The notes below the pieces were generated by a model. That model searched no databases. It saw nothing but the letters and a program-made list of their open reading frames with translations, and was not told the DNA's origin. Of a DNA stretch of 64,000 bases, positions 17,332 to 25,519 are shown piece after piece. The stretch covers positions 310,001 through 374,000 of the forward strand of contig CAVXYA010000009.1 of assembly GCA_963765955.1 (NCBI GenBank). The letters run 5' to 3'. The first letter of the stretch is position 1; every line of letters starts with the position of its first letter. Source of the DNA: JAXDMK01 sp963765955 (GTDB taxonomy: Bacteria > Actinomycetota > Acidimicrobiia > Acidimicrobiales > AC-14). The position numbers were made by a program, and so were the translations under genes.

Positions 17332-18365
17332 AGCATCTGGCGGGCCCGGCGCAGGCCGGTGGCCTTGTCGAAGAAGCGCAGGTCGGCCCCCCGGACGACG
17401 AAGTCCGACACCTCCCCGGCCGGCACCGGCACCGACACGTTGGCCGGCAGCAGGGCGATGACCCGGGTGGGGGGGCCGATCCCCTCGACCGTCCCCACCA
17501 CCTGACGTTCGGCGCCCAGGTACTCCACCCGAGACACGTCGAAGGCCACCGTGACCGCCTCCGCGTCCGGATCCACGACCCCCTTGGGCAGCAGCGACTC
17601 GGGCCGGAAGCCCACGATCACGTCGTCCCGCTCCACCAGGTTCATCGGCGGCGACCCGATGAACGTGGCCACGAACGTGTCCGCCGGGTCGTCGTAGACC
17701 TCGAACGGGGTGCCCAGCTGGCGGATGCGGCCCTCCGCCATCACCGCGATCCGGTCGCCCAGGCCCATCGCCTCCACCTGGTCGTGGGTGACGTAGATCG
17801 TGGTGGTGTCCACCCGGTCCTGGAACTGCTTGAGGTCGTCGCGGGCGGTGGCCCGCAGCTTGGCGTCGAGGTTGGAGAGGGGCTCGTCGAGGAGGAACAC
17901 GTCGGGCTCCCGCACCAGGGCCCGGGCCAGCGCCACTCGCTGGCGCTCGCCGCCCGACAGGTGGCGGGGCCGGCGGTCGAGCAGGCGGGTGATCCCCAGC
18001 AGCTCGGCCGCCCACTCGATCTTCTGGGCCCGCTCCTCCGCCGCCATCCCCGCCGCCCGCAGGGGGAACTCGATGTTCCGGCGGGCCGTCTTGTGGGGGT
18101 ACAGGGCGTAGCTCTGGAAGACCATGGCGATCTTGCGGGCCCGGGGCGGCAGGCCCACCATGGGCTCGCCGCCGATGAACACCTCCCCCGACGTGGGCTG
18201 CTCGAGGCCCGCAATCAACCGCAGGAGGGTGGTCTTGCCGCACCCCGACGGCCCCAGCAGCACCAGGTACTCGCCCTCACCGGTGGCCAGGTCGAGGTCG
18301 TCGACGGCCGGGGTGGCGTTGCCGGCGAACTGCTTGGTGAGGTGTCTGACCTCGACCGTCGCCAC
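17328..18365 (-). CDS. Sugar ABC transporter ATP-binding protein (MalK/UgpC type)
   Basis: The 345-residue protein has Walker A GPSGCGKTTLLR, Q-loop FQSYALYPHKT, signature LSGGERQRVALARAL, Walker B VFLLDEPLSNLDAKLR and the H-loop VTHDQVEAMGLGDR. A C-terminal TOBE-like regulatory domain (about 240-345) follows, as in the MalK family. The codon before SEHS is GTC, so the first usable start is GTG at 18363-18365, five codons later. Only 20 bases separate it from the binding-protein gene upstream. The operon order is binding protein, ATPase, two permeases. Confidence 0.93.
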   Translation of the reverse strand: MATVEVRHLTKQFAGNATPAVDDLDLATGEGEYLVLLGPSGCGKTTLLRLIAGLEQPTSGEVFIGGEPMVGLPPRARKIAMVFQSYALYPHKTARRNIEFPLRAAGMAAEERAQKIEWAAELLGITRLLDRRPRHLSGGERQRVALARALVREPDVFLLDEPLSNLDAKLRATARDDLKQFQDRVDTTTIYVTHDQVEAMGLGDRIAVMAEGRIRQLGTPFEVYDDPADTFVATFIGSPPMNLVERDDVIVGFRPESLLPKGVVDPDAEAVTVAFDVSRVEYLGAERQVVGTVEGIGPPTRVIALLPANVSVPVPAGEVSDFVVRGADLRFFDKATGLRRARQML

Positions 18366-18385
18366 GCTGTGCTCAGAGACCCGGC

Positions 18386-19807
18386 CTAGGAGGTCCCGCC
18401 GACCAGGCCCTCCGCCCGCCACTTGGCGTAGATCCGCTTGACCTCGACCTCGGCCTCGGCCACCGCGTCCTTGGCGCTCAGCTCGCCCCGCGCCGCCCGG
18501 GCCATCATCTTGGGGATGACGAAGGTGTCGAACACCTCGCCGTAGGCCGCGTTCGCCGGCCCCGGGTGGCCGATGTTGGTGCTCCACGACTCGGCGTCCT
18601 TGAGCAGGGCCAGCTTGTTCGCCGGCTGCGAGCCGTAGGGGTCGTTGTCGAGCCAGCCGGGGAGCTGGGGGACCGTCGACGGGAAGGCGGGAAAGTCGTA
18701 GAGCTCGCTCTGGTTGGTGTTCTGGGCGTAGTTGGCCACCACGTGGAGCATGAACTCCTTGGCCGCGTCCGGGTTCTTGGCGTGGTTGGGGATCACGTAG
18801 ACGAGGATGGCGTGCTCGCTGGCCAGAGCCGTCTCCGCCCCCCTCAAGGGGGACGTGAAGAACACGTCGGCCGCCACCGCCGGGTTGTTGAGCTGGGCCG
18901 AGCGGTAGGCGGAGATGGAGTTGAGGATGTACGACAGGCTGCCGGCGATGAGGCCCTGGTTGTTCGACGCTGCGTTCCATCCGAAGACCTCGTCGGTCAT
19001 GGCCGCCTTGAACAGCCGGGCCATGTAGTCGACGGCCTCGATGGTGCGCTCGGAGTTGAGGACGACGTTCATGTCCTTGTCCTGGATCGATGCCCCGTAG
19101 GACCACAGGAGGGCCCGGGCGGCCATGTTGGAGTCGATCTCGTTCGACATGCCGATGCCGAGCTGGATGCCCTGCTCGGCCTTGATCCGGCTGCCGCCGG
19201 TGAGCAGCTCCTCGTAGGTGCTGGGGCCGTCGGCCAGCCCGACCTTCTCCCAGAGGCTCTTGCGGTAGTCGCCGGGGTCGGGGGCCCACCCGTGGCAGAA
19301 GCCGAAGAACTTGTTCGTCGTGGGGTTGAACGTGCTGCGGGTGCAGAGCCCGACCTGCTTGCCGAAGCGCCTCTCCGCCTCCTGGTTGACGTCGGACAGG
19401 TCGAGCACGCTCCTCTCCAGCGACGCCGGCGGGAAGATGAACTCGATGAGGTCGTGGCCCTCGCCGGCCGAGATCTCGGCCGCCGCCCGGGCCGGGATCT
19501 CGGCCTGGTTGAGGTGGTCGACGCCGACGTTGACCCCCACCTTGGTGCCCCAGTCCTTGGCGAAGGGGTCGAACCAGGTGTCGTGGCGGGGGACGAAGTG
19601 GCTCCACTGGAGGATCCTCAGGTCGCCCGACAGCTTGGTCGCGGGCTCGATGAAGGTCGACGTGACCTCGGGGACGACTGTCGACGCCGTCGTGGTCGAC
19701 TTGCTGGCGTCACCGCACGCGGCCAGGACGGTGAGGCCTGCGGCGCCCTGGATGAACCGCCGCCGGGAGATGCCGCCGGACATGCCGCGGGAGAGGCCGT
19801 CGTCCAC
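18386..19807 (-). CDS. ABC transporter substrate-binding lipoprotein, Tat-type signal
   Basis: The 473-residue protein begins with a twin-arginine signal (SRRRFIQGAAGLTVLAACG) that includes a lipobox Cys, so it should be exported folded and lipid-anchored. The rest matches family 1 extracellular solute-binding proteins: a FFTSPLRGAETALA-like core and a C-terminal helix with many acidic and basic residues. GTG at 19805-19807 has a near-perfect AGGAGG six to eight bases upstream. It is the first gene of the sugar importer operon. The ligand is unknown; a glycerol-phosphate or oligosaccharide type would fit the family. Confidence 0.92.
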   Translation of the reverse strand: MDDGLSRGMSGGISRRRFIQGAAGLTVLAACGDASKSTTTASTVVPEVTSTFIEPATKLSGDLRILQWSHFVPRHDTWFDPFAKDWGTKVGVNVGVDHLNQAEIPARAAAEISAGEGHDLIEFIFPPASLERSVLDLSDVNQEAERRFGKQVGLCTRSTFNPTTNKFFGFCHGWAPDPGDYRKSLWEKVGLADGPSTYEELLTGGSRIKAEQGIQLGIGMSNEIDSNMAARALLWSYGASIQDKDMNVVLNSERTIEAVDYMARLFKAAMTDEVFGWNAASNNQGLIAGSLSYILNSISAYRSAQLNNPAVAADVFFTSPLRGAETALASEHAILVYVIPNHAKNPDAAKEFMLHVVANYAQNTNQSELYDFPAFPSTVPQLPGWLDNDPYGSQPANKLALLKDAESWSTNIGHPGPANAAYGEVFDTFVIPKMMARAARGELSAKDAVAEAEVEVKRIYAKWRAEGLVGGTS

Positions 19808-19874
19808 TGTTCCTCCTCGATTGTTCGAGCTCCGGGGTCTGGGGGCCGCGACGCGAGGCTGCGGCCGCCACCGT

Positions 19875-19895
19875 AACCGGGTGTCAGTCCCGGTT
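19875..19895 (-). terminator. Possible hairpin terminator at the end of the VTT-domain gene
   Basis: AACCGGG (19875-19881) and CCCGGTT (19889-19895) form a seven-base-pair stem with a seven-base loop, overlapping the stop codon of the membrane-protein gene. There is no T-run on the minus strand, so termination would be weak. It could separate that gene from the importer operon downstream. Confidence 0.35.
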
Positions 19896-20688
19896 AAAGG
19901 GACTGTTCAGGAGGCGGGGCGCCGGCGGTGCTTTCGTCGTCCAGCTCATCGAGGTCGGCGTCGAGGCGGCCCTGGACCTTGCTGAGGACGAGGGACAGGA
20001 CCACCAGCCCGACGGTGATCGAGGTGGTGAGCACCAGGTTGCGGTCGAAGAACCCGAGCAGGGCCTCGACCGGGCTGGAGATGGTGTCGCTGAAGATGCG
20101 GACGGCGGACACCGAGGCCACGGTGCCGGCGATGTTGCAGGCGGCGAACGCCACTGGACGCATCCGGGTGGCGCCGGCCAGGGCGCACACGATCGCCCCC
20201 GGGAACAGGAAGACCATGAGGTAGGACGCCTTGGCGAACCACCGCTCGGTCAGCTTCACCAGCTCCCCGCCGCCGCCCTTCTTCTCCAGCCAGCGGATGG
20301 CCCGGTCGCCGTAAAGCCGCCCGAGCAGGTAGAAGAGCGGGTCGCTCAGGGAGCGGCGGAGGACGGCCACCACCACGAAGGGCACCAGGTCGACCTCGCG
20401 GGCCAAGACCAGCATCCGGTTGCGGGCGTCGAGGGCGATGAGCAGCAGCGGGTGCTGAGTGGCCAGGGTGGGGGTGAAGGCGGTGGCGATGGTGCCCGCC
20501 GTCGAGAGGATGATGATCGGGGCGATGAGCAGGATCAGGGTGCGCCGGGAGGGCTTGGGCAGCTCGTCGCTCGGGCTCGGCCCGGCAACGTCTCCTTGGT
20601 CGTCGACCTCGACCTCGGTGTTGACCGGCAGGGCGTCGGGGACAGCCGGCGCCGGCTGGGTGTCGTCGGCCCGGGGGGCGTCGTCCAT
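19894..20688 (-). CDS. VTT/DedA-like membrane protein
   Basis: The 264-residue protein has a hydrophilic acidic N-terminus of about 45 residues and then several membrane helices. The central segment DPLFYLLGRLYGDRAIRWLEKK, followed by YLMVFLFPGAIVCALAGATRM and NIAGT, matches the SNARE-associated/VTT domain of DedA proteins. These move or scramble phospholipids and polyprenyl carriers and support membrane potential. The C-terminal tail is acidic (DADLDELDDES). ATG at 20686-20688 is used. It lies ten bases after the methyltransferase-glycosylase gene and probably shares its transcript. Confidence 0.75.
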   Translation of the reverse strand: MDDAPRADDTQPAPAVPDALPVNTEVEVDDQGDVAGPSPSDELPKPSRRTLILLIAPIIILSTAGTIATAFTPTLATQHPLLLIALDARNRMLVLAREVDLVPFVVVAVLRRSLSDPLFYLLGRLYGDRAIRWLEKKGGGGELVKLTERWFAKASYLMVFLFPGAIVCALAGATRMRPVAFAACNIAGTVASVSAVRIFSDTISSPVEALLGFFDRNLVLTTSITVGLVVLSLVLSKVQGRLDADLDELDDESTAGAPPPEQSL

Positions 20689-20698
20689 GTCCTGAACG

Positions 20699-21796
20699 CT
20701 ACGAGGTCGGGGGACCGGCGCTGACGCACGCCGCGGCCATGTGCTCCACCAGCGTGGCGTAGGAGGTGGCTGCGTTCAGTCCGCTGGTGGAGGGCATGAC
20801 GTAGGCGGGCACGCCGGCGAAGGGCTCGTCCTGCAGCCCGGGCCGGGCCCGCCTGTCGACCGCCGCCCGCCAGCCGGCCAGCCCGACGAACAGGACCAGG
20901 CGGGGGCGGAGCCAGTCCACCAGGACTCGTACCCGCTCGGCCCCGGCCACGTACTCCTCCCGTCGCAGGTCGGCGGCGGCGGGCGTGGCCCGCTTGACCA
21001 GGTCGGTCATGCCCACGCCGTCGACCAGGAGGGCAGCCAGCGGGTCCTTGGGCCGGGTGACGAGGCCCGACTCGACTGCCGCCCGCCAGAACCGGTTGGT
21101 AGGGCCGGCGTAGCCGAAGCCGGCGTCGGCTGCCACCAGGCTGGGGTTGAGGCCGCAGACCAACACCCGCATGCCGGGGCCGACGGTGTCGGCCAGGGTG
21201 CGGGCTCGGCGGGCCTCCACCCAGACACTGTCACCGTGGACCGACAGGTCCTCGATGTCGAAGCCGGCGCCAGCGACCACCGGCGCCACCTCGTCGGGCT
21301 GCCACCGGGCGAAGTACCGGCCGGGAAGATGCTCGTCGTCCTCGGGGCCGACGATGCCCTCGCCCTCGCCCCGCCACAGGCTCATGGTCAAGGGGGCGCC
21401 GACGTCCATGGCCCACTGGAGGCGGGCCAGGGCGAGGGGCAGGCTCGCCTTGGGCAGGTGCAGGTGGCTGTGGCGGGACCACGCCCCGCCCAGGGCCCGG
21501 TGGCGGAACGGGAGGGCGGCCAGGTCGGCTTGCACCAGCCGGAGGGCGCCGGCGGCCCGGGCCCGGTCGAGCATGCCGGCCGAGCGGTCGAGGCTGACGG
21601 CATGGGCACCGAGGTCGGTGGCGTAGCTGCCGGGCCCGCAGCCGGCGTCGAGGACCAGTCGTCGGGGAAGGGCGCGGGCCACCAGGGCCGCGGCCCGGGC
21701 CTGGTGGCGGGGTGGCCGCGTCCGCTCGTAGTCGGCCGCCCGCCGGTCGTAGACCTCGTTGGTGGCCGGGTCGGTCGGTTGGGGTGCAGGGGTCAG
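20699..21796 (-). CDS. SAM methyltransferase fused to mismatch-specific uracil/thymine-DNA glycosylase
   Basis: The C-terminal ~165 residues match MUG/TDG-type glycosylases, which remove uracil or thymine from G:U/G:T mispairs: VLVCGLNPSLVAADAGFGYAG, NRFWRAAVESG and VMPSTSGLNA. The N-terminal half is a class I methyltransferase with SAM-binding motif VLDAGCGPGSYATDLG. The first in-frame GTG (21682) begins just before that motif, but the frame stays open and reads EVYDRRAADYERTRPPRHQ, a typical methyltransferase N-terminus. No canonical start is in frame there; CTG at 21794-21796 or an indel near 21790-21800 would explain it. Both domains are clear; the exact start is not. Confidence 0.75.
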   Translation of the reverse strand: MTPAPQPTDPATNEVYDRRAADYERTRPPRHQARAAALVARALPRRLVLDAGCGPGSYATDLGAHAVSLDRSAGMLDRARAAGALRLVQADLAALPFRHRALGGAWSRHSHLHLPKASLPLALARLQWAMDVGAPLTMSLWRGEGEGIVGPEDDEHLPGRYFARWQPDEVAPVVAGAGFDIEDLSVHGDSVWVEARRARTLADTVGPGMRVLVCGLNPSLVAADAGFGYAGPTNRFWRAAVESGLVTRPKDPLAALLVDGVGMTDLVKRATPAAADLRREEYVAGAERVRVLVDWLRPRLVLFVGLAGWRAAVDRRARPGLQDEPFAGVPAYVMPSTSGLNAATSYATLVEHMAAACVSAGPPTS

Positions 21797-21815
21797 GGCA
21801 CGAGAATGCCCTGCT

Positions 21816-22526
21816 TCAGCCCACCTCGTCGGCCCGGGCCACCAGGGCCGGATGGACGGATGCCGCGGCCGCGGCCAGCGACGCCGGCTCCCGGGTGGCC
21901 ACGCTCGCCCCGAACGGCAGGGCCGCCTTGACCGCCCGCTTGATCCAGGACAGTAGGAGGGCGCCGTGGCGGGGGTCGGCGCCCGTGTCGATCGTCGCTC
22001 CCGACACCACCTGCACCGCGGCCCGCCACACCCGGACGGGGTCCGGCTGCATCCCCGCGGCCCGAGCCCGGTGGGTGAGGTGGGAGGCGACCATGGCCAC
22101 CTCCTCCGCCCCCCAGGTGACCGACGAGTACAGGGCGGGGCCGGCGGCGGCCACCATGAGCAGTGGGGTGCGCCGGGTGAGGAACTTCAGCGGTCCGAAG
22201 CGACGGGCCACCCGAGCGGCCAGGGCAGTGGCGGTGGCGCTGCCGAGGGCGGGGGACGAGGGCCGTTCGGCAAGGGCCCGGGCCAGCGCTTTCTCGTCGG
22301 CCAAGGGCCGGGGGGTGGACACCGCGTTCTCCGCCGCCCGCCGGGTGAGGGCCCGGGCCGGCGCCTCGACGGCCTCGCCCAGCCCCGCGGCGGTGATCTC
22401 CCCGGCGCGGCCCAGCACCGCCTTGAGCCCGTTGACCACGGCCTTGACCGCGCCCTCGTCGGGACCCGGTCCGGGACCGGCGGCCGGGCCGGCCGGGGGG
22501 ATGCCGGATTGCGCGGAGCTGCTCAC
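21816..22526 (-). CDS. Hypothetical protein, Ala-rich
   Basis: I do not recognise this 236-residue protein. It begins with a Gly/Pro-rich stretch, has helical Ala/Arg-rich segments, and one mildly hydrophobic region (LLMVAAAGPALYSSVTWGAE) that could be a single membrane or amphipathic helix. GTG at 22524-22526 follows GGGGCGAGG. The gene ends only 20 bases before the frame of the methyltransferase-glycosylase fusion, so they may be co-transcribed. G/C-ending codon use matches its neighbours. Confidence 0.6.
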   Translation of the reverse strand: MSSSAQSGIPPAGPAAGPGPGPDEGAVKAVVNGLKAVLGRAGEITAAGLGEAVEAPARALTRRAAENAVSTPRPLADEKALARALAERPSSPALGSATATALAARVARRFGPLKFLTRRTPLLMVAAAGPALYSSVTWGAEEVAMVASHLTHRARAAGMQPDPVRVWRAAVQVVSGATIDTGADPRHGALLLSWIKRAVKAALPFGASVATREPASLAAAAASVHPALVARADEVG

Positions 22527-22639
22527 GCCTCGCCCCTTACCCCACCTGCCGGGTCACGAAGCCCGGGCACGGGGCGTCGACGCGTCGATCCTCCCGGCCA
22601 CCGGGTCGGGAGGATCGAGTGCGTCCGATCGTGGTGGGG

Positions 22640-23728
22640 CTAAGTGACGGTGAAGGTCGTCTTCTCGACCGGATCCTCGGGGGCGTCGTCGGGGTCGGTG
22701 TCGTTGGCCACGACTCCGTAGGTGCCGGCCGCGAGGTCGACTGCGATGTACACACTGCGGTTCGACGGTCCGAAGTCGAACAGGCCGGCGACCAACTTGC
22801 CCGGGACCTGAGCGGCTGCGTTCAAAGGCACAACGAAGTCGTCCGGGGTCTCGAAGGACTCGAACGCCCGGTTGACGTCGGCAATGGTCTTGCCGGCGTC
22901 CAGCTTGACCAGCACCGGCTCGAGGAGCTCGACGTCAGCTCCGGCAGCAGCCTCCATCTTGAGGACATGCCGGCCCGCAGTGAGGGCGGATGGTCCTGTC
23001 ACCGGCTTGCCCGGCTCCACGACGAACGTGGCATCGGCAGTGGGCTCTTCTGCCTTCTCCCCGGCCACGGTGAGTTGGCCGAACATGCCCTGGGCGAAGT
23101 GAGGCGGACCGCCCCCCTCCGTGGGGATGAAGCAGATCAGGGCGTAGGAGCCGGCGCCGAGGTCGGGGGCGGTGATGTCCGCCCTCTCGCCCGGTCCTTG
23201 GATGGCGCCCGGCAGGCCCACGTCGTCGACGACCTCCGCGAGCGGGTTCTGCTCCTCCGCCGGCGGGCCCCCGGCGGTCGTCGTGGTCGTCGCCGCCCCG
23301 CTGGCCGCCGCCGTCGTCGTGGTCTCCCCGCCTGCGGTGGTGGTCGTCGCGTCCCCGCCTGCGGTAGTTGTGGTCGCGTCCCCGCCGGCGGCGGCGGTGG
23401 TCGTCGGGCCCTCCTCGGCGGGCGGCGGCGCCGCCAACACCGCGAGGAGATCGTCCAGGGTCTTCCCCGGCTTGAGCTTCCCCATGAACATGAGGTGGAA
23501 CTCCCGGCCGGCATTGCTCAACCGGATGGTGCCACCCGGCTTGAGGGCTCCGCTGACGGCGAACGCGTTCTCCGTCATGACAATGTCGACGGCATCGGCC
23601 GGCACAACGGTGGTGGTGGCGGCCGGTTCGTCGCTGCTCGACTCGTCGGCATCGTCGTCACCGCATGCAGCCAGGCCGCACGCGAGTACCAGCGCGATGA
23701 ACACGCTGGTGTGTCGTCGGACACGCAT
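22640..23728 (-). CDS. Secreted lipoprotein with Thr/Ala-rich linker
   Basis: The 362-residue product starts with a classic lipoprotein signal (FIALVLACGLAACGDDDADE; Cys in the AAC lipobox). A beta-rich domain follows, then a low-complexity linker of GGDATTTTAGG/GGETTTTAAA repeats around residues 120-165, then a second domain with segments such as DLGAGSYALICFIPTE and VDLAAGTYGVV. The LxAGxYxLxCFIP pattern recalls cupredoxin-like or plastocyanin-like secreted domains, but no full set of copper ligands is evident. ATG at 23726-23728 has GGAGGG upstream; the longer frame runs into the ssrA terminator. Confidence 0.75.
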   Translation of the reverse strand: MRVRRHTSVFIALVLACGLAACGDDDADESSSDEPAATTTVVPADAVDIVMTENAFAVSGALKPGGTIRLSNAGREFHLMFMGKLKPGKTLDDLLAVLAAPPPAEEGPTTTAAAGGDATTTTAGGDATTTTAGGETTTTAAASGAATTTTTAGGPPAEEQNPLAEVVDDVGLPGAIQGPGERADITAPDLGAGSYALICFIPTEGGGPPHFAQGMFGQLTVAGEKAEEPTADATFVVEPGKPVTGPSALTAGRHVLKMEAAAGADVELLEPVLVKLDAGKTIADVNRAFESFETPDDFVVPLNAAAQVPGKLVAGLFDFGPSNRSVYIAVDLAAGTYGVVANDTDPDDAPEDPVEKTTFTVT

Positions 23729-23797
23729 CAGGGCTCCCTCCCAGTCGGGTGAACGCAATCTTGCCGCGGATTCCTCGACACGGGTCAACGGAAACAT

Positions 23798-23819
23798 GCC
23801 ACCCCTCGTGAGGGGTGGC
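23798..23819 (-). terminator. Hairpin terminator of ssrA
   Basis: GCCACCCCTC (23798-23807) and GAGGGGTGGC (23810-23819) are perfect inverted repeats just past the 3' end of tmRNA on the minus strand. They are followed in that direction by ATGTTTCC, a weak T-rich stretch. The position and stem strength fit a transcription terminator. Confidence 0.7.
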
Positions 23820-23824
23820 AGATG

Positions 23825-24174
23825 TGGAGGTGGAGGGATTCGAACCCTCGTCCCCCGGACCCTCCATGGGACTTCTCCGAGCGCAGCCGACGGATGATGT
23901 CGGGCGGTCGCTCGTCGCCGGCACCAGGCGACCGCCCCAGTCAGCAAGAAATTTTCCCTACCGGCCCGCTGACATGGCCGATGGGGTGAGCCCCGCTGGA
24001 TGACGTCCGGTTCCGGTCCGCAGGGCTGAGACCGGGAGAACGTCGCTGCTAGTTAGGCAGCGAGTGCCATATGAGGCTTGGCGTTTGTTGTTTTTTCCGG
24101 CTCTTTTACGTGGTTCCGGAGACCACGGCTCGCTTCTTCCACTTCGTCGCCCGAGGTCGAAACCATGCACCCCC
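23825..24174 (-). ncRNA. ssrA: Transfer-messenger RNA (tmRNA)
   Basis: tmRNA with SmpB frees ribosomes stalled on broken mRNA and tags the product for proteolysis. The 5' end (from 24174) reads GGGGGTGCATGGTTTCGACC and the 3' end has the T-arm GAGGGTTCGAATCCCTC and CACCTCCA. GGGGGTG pairs with CACCTCC to form the tRNA-like acceptor stem, with the same G-U position as E. coli. The CCA end is not encoded (CAT follows). The tag frame ends ...NAKPHMALAA then TAA at 24055-24053; the codon aligned with the resume position is ACA (24088-24086) rather than the usual GCN. It lies directly downstream of smpB on the same strand. Confidence 0.93.
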
Positions 24175-24194
24175 GTTGACTTGCAGACCTCAGT

Positions 24195-24725
24195 CTACCC
24201 TTCCTGCCCTGACGAACGTCCGCGAGTGCCCCGTCCTTCCCGGTCGCCCCGGCCCCGGTTGGCCACCGCCCGGTCGGCCTCCCGGTTGGCGTCCCGCTCG
24301 GCCATGGCCGCCCGCTTGTCGTACTGCTTGCGGCCCCGGGCCAGGGCCAGCTCGACCTTGGCCTTGCCGTCCTTGAAGTAGACGGACAGGGGGACGAGGG
24401 ACAGCGCCTCCCGCTGGGTGCGCCCGCCCAGGTCCTCGATCTCGTCCTTGTGGAGGAGCAGCTTGCGGGGACGCTCGGGGTCGTGGCCGCCGAAGCCGTC
24501 GGCCTGCTCGTAGGGGGAGACGTGCACGCCCACCAGCCACAGCTCGCCGCCCTCCATCCGGGCGTAGGAGTCCTTGAGCTGGATCTTGCCGTCCCGCAGC
24601 GACTTCACCTCGGTGCCCACCAGGGCGATGCCGGCCTCGACCACGTCGAGGATCTCGTAGTCATGCCGGGCCCGCCGGTTGCTGGCCACGACCTTGGTCC
24701 CCTTGGGTGGCCCAACCGGTGTCAT
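24195..24725 (-). CDS. smpB: SsrA-binding protein SmpB
   Basis: SmpB binds the tRNA-like end of tmRNA and places it in stalled ribosomes. The 176-residue protein has VVASNRRARHDYEILDVVEAG, GTEVKSLRDGKIQLKDSYA, LLLHKDEIEDL and the C-terminal YFKDGKAKVELALARGRKQYDKR followed by a basic tail, all family signatures. ATG at 24723-24725 (MTPVGPPKGTK) is chosen; the frame stays open 31 codons upstream into the divergent promoter region. The C-terminus extends about 20 residues beyond the usual length as an Arg/Gly-rich tail. ssrA begins 21 bases after the stop. Confidence 0.96.
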   Translation of the reverse strand: MTPVGPPKGTKVVASNRRARHDYEILDVVEAGIALVGTEVKSLRDGKIQLKDSYARMEGGELWLVGVHVSPYEQADGFGGHDPERPRKLLLHKDEIEDLGGRTQREALSLVPLSVYFKDGKAKVELALARGRKQYDKRAAMAERDANREADRAVANRGRGDREGRGTRGRSSGQEG

Positions 24726-24773
24726 CGTGGTCCGAGCGTACCGACAGAAATCGAACGGTAGCCTCGGCGGGCC

Positions 24774-25181
24774 GTGCTCCGACTTCCCGCCGCCCATCGC
24801 CAGGCGATGATCGACCACGCCGTCCGCGACCTCCCCAACGAAGCCTGCGGGCTGGTGGCGGGTCCCCTCGACGGCGACGTGGTGGAGGCGGTCTACCCGT
24901 GCGGCAACGACGACGCCTCACCCGTCGTCTACACCCTCAACTCCCGGGACTTCCTGAAGGCTGACCTTGACGCCCAGTCCCAGGGGCGGGAGATCGTGGG
25001 CGTCTATCACTCCCACACCCACACCGAGGCCTACCCGTCGCCCACCGACGTGGGCAAGGCGCCCGACCCCGACTGGCACTACGTCCTCGTCTCCCTGAAG
25101 CACGAGCCCCCGGTGGTGCGGTCATACCGCATCGTCGACGGCGAGATCACCGAGGAAGAGGTTGTCGTCGAGGACGCCTAG
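24774..25181 (+). CDS. mec: JAMM/MPN+ metallopeptidase, CysO-cysteine hydrolase Mec
   Basis: Mec releases cysteine from the C-terminus of the sulfur carrier CysO. The 135-residue protein has the JAMM zinc signature GVYHSHTHTEAYPSPTDV (HxH, then S and D) and an upstream catalytic glutamate in NEACGLVAG. GTG at 24774 begins the frame, diverging from smpB. It is followed by genes for a ubiquitin-like sulfur carrier and a cysteine synthase, the mec-cysO-cysM set known from Mycobacterium. The gene order strongly supports this role over a generic deubiquitinase-like peptidase. Confidence 0.92.
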   Translation: MLRLPAAHRQAMIDHAVRDLPNEACGLVAGPLDGDVVEAVYPCGNDDASPVVYTLNSRDFLKADLDAQSQGREIVGVYHSHTHTEAYPSPTDVGKAPDPDWHYVLVSLKHEPPVVRSYRIVDGEITEEEVVVEDA

Positions 25182-25232
25182 GATTTCGACGTTCCTCGTC
25201 CGCCAGTACGTGTTTCGCAGGAGGCCTGAGCC

Positions 25233-25508
25233 GTGCCCGTCGAAGTCCGCCTGCCCACCGTCCTCCGCCAGCACGCCGGTGGCCAGTCCTCGGTGAAGGC
25301 CAACGGCTCCACCATCGGCGAGGTGTTCGACGACATCGTCCGCCAGTTCCCGCTCCTCGGGGGCCAGGTCGTCACCGCCGAGGGAGCGTTGCACAAGTTC
25401 GTCAACGTCTACCGCAACGACGAGGACGTCCGCTTCATCGGCGCCCTGACCGCACCGGTCGCCGACAACGACGTGATCAGCATCCTGCCGGCCGTCGCCG
25501 GGGGCTAG
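25233..25508 (+). CDS. cysO: Ubiquitin-like sulfur carrier protein CysO (MoaD/ThiS family)
   Basis: The 91-residue beta-grasp protein ends in Gly-Gly (PAVAGG), the site converted to thiocarboxylate for sulfur transfer. It lies between mec and cysM, so cysteine synthesis is a better call than molybdopterin or thiamin synthesis. The C-terminus ends exactly at GG, so no processing by Mec is needed before activation. GTG at 25233 has a perfect AGGAGG at 25219-25224. Confidence 0.92.
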   Translation: MPVEVRLPTVLRQHAGGQSSVKANGSTIGEVFDDIVRQFPLLGGQVVTAEGALHKFVNVYRNDEDVRFIGALTAPVADNDVISILPAVAGG

Positions 25509-25519
25509 CAGCGCCCCAT

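Noticed and set aside
23815..24381. Short plus-strand ORFs across ssrA
   Set aside because: They overlap the tmRNA gene and smpB in antisense and have no coding features.
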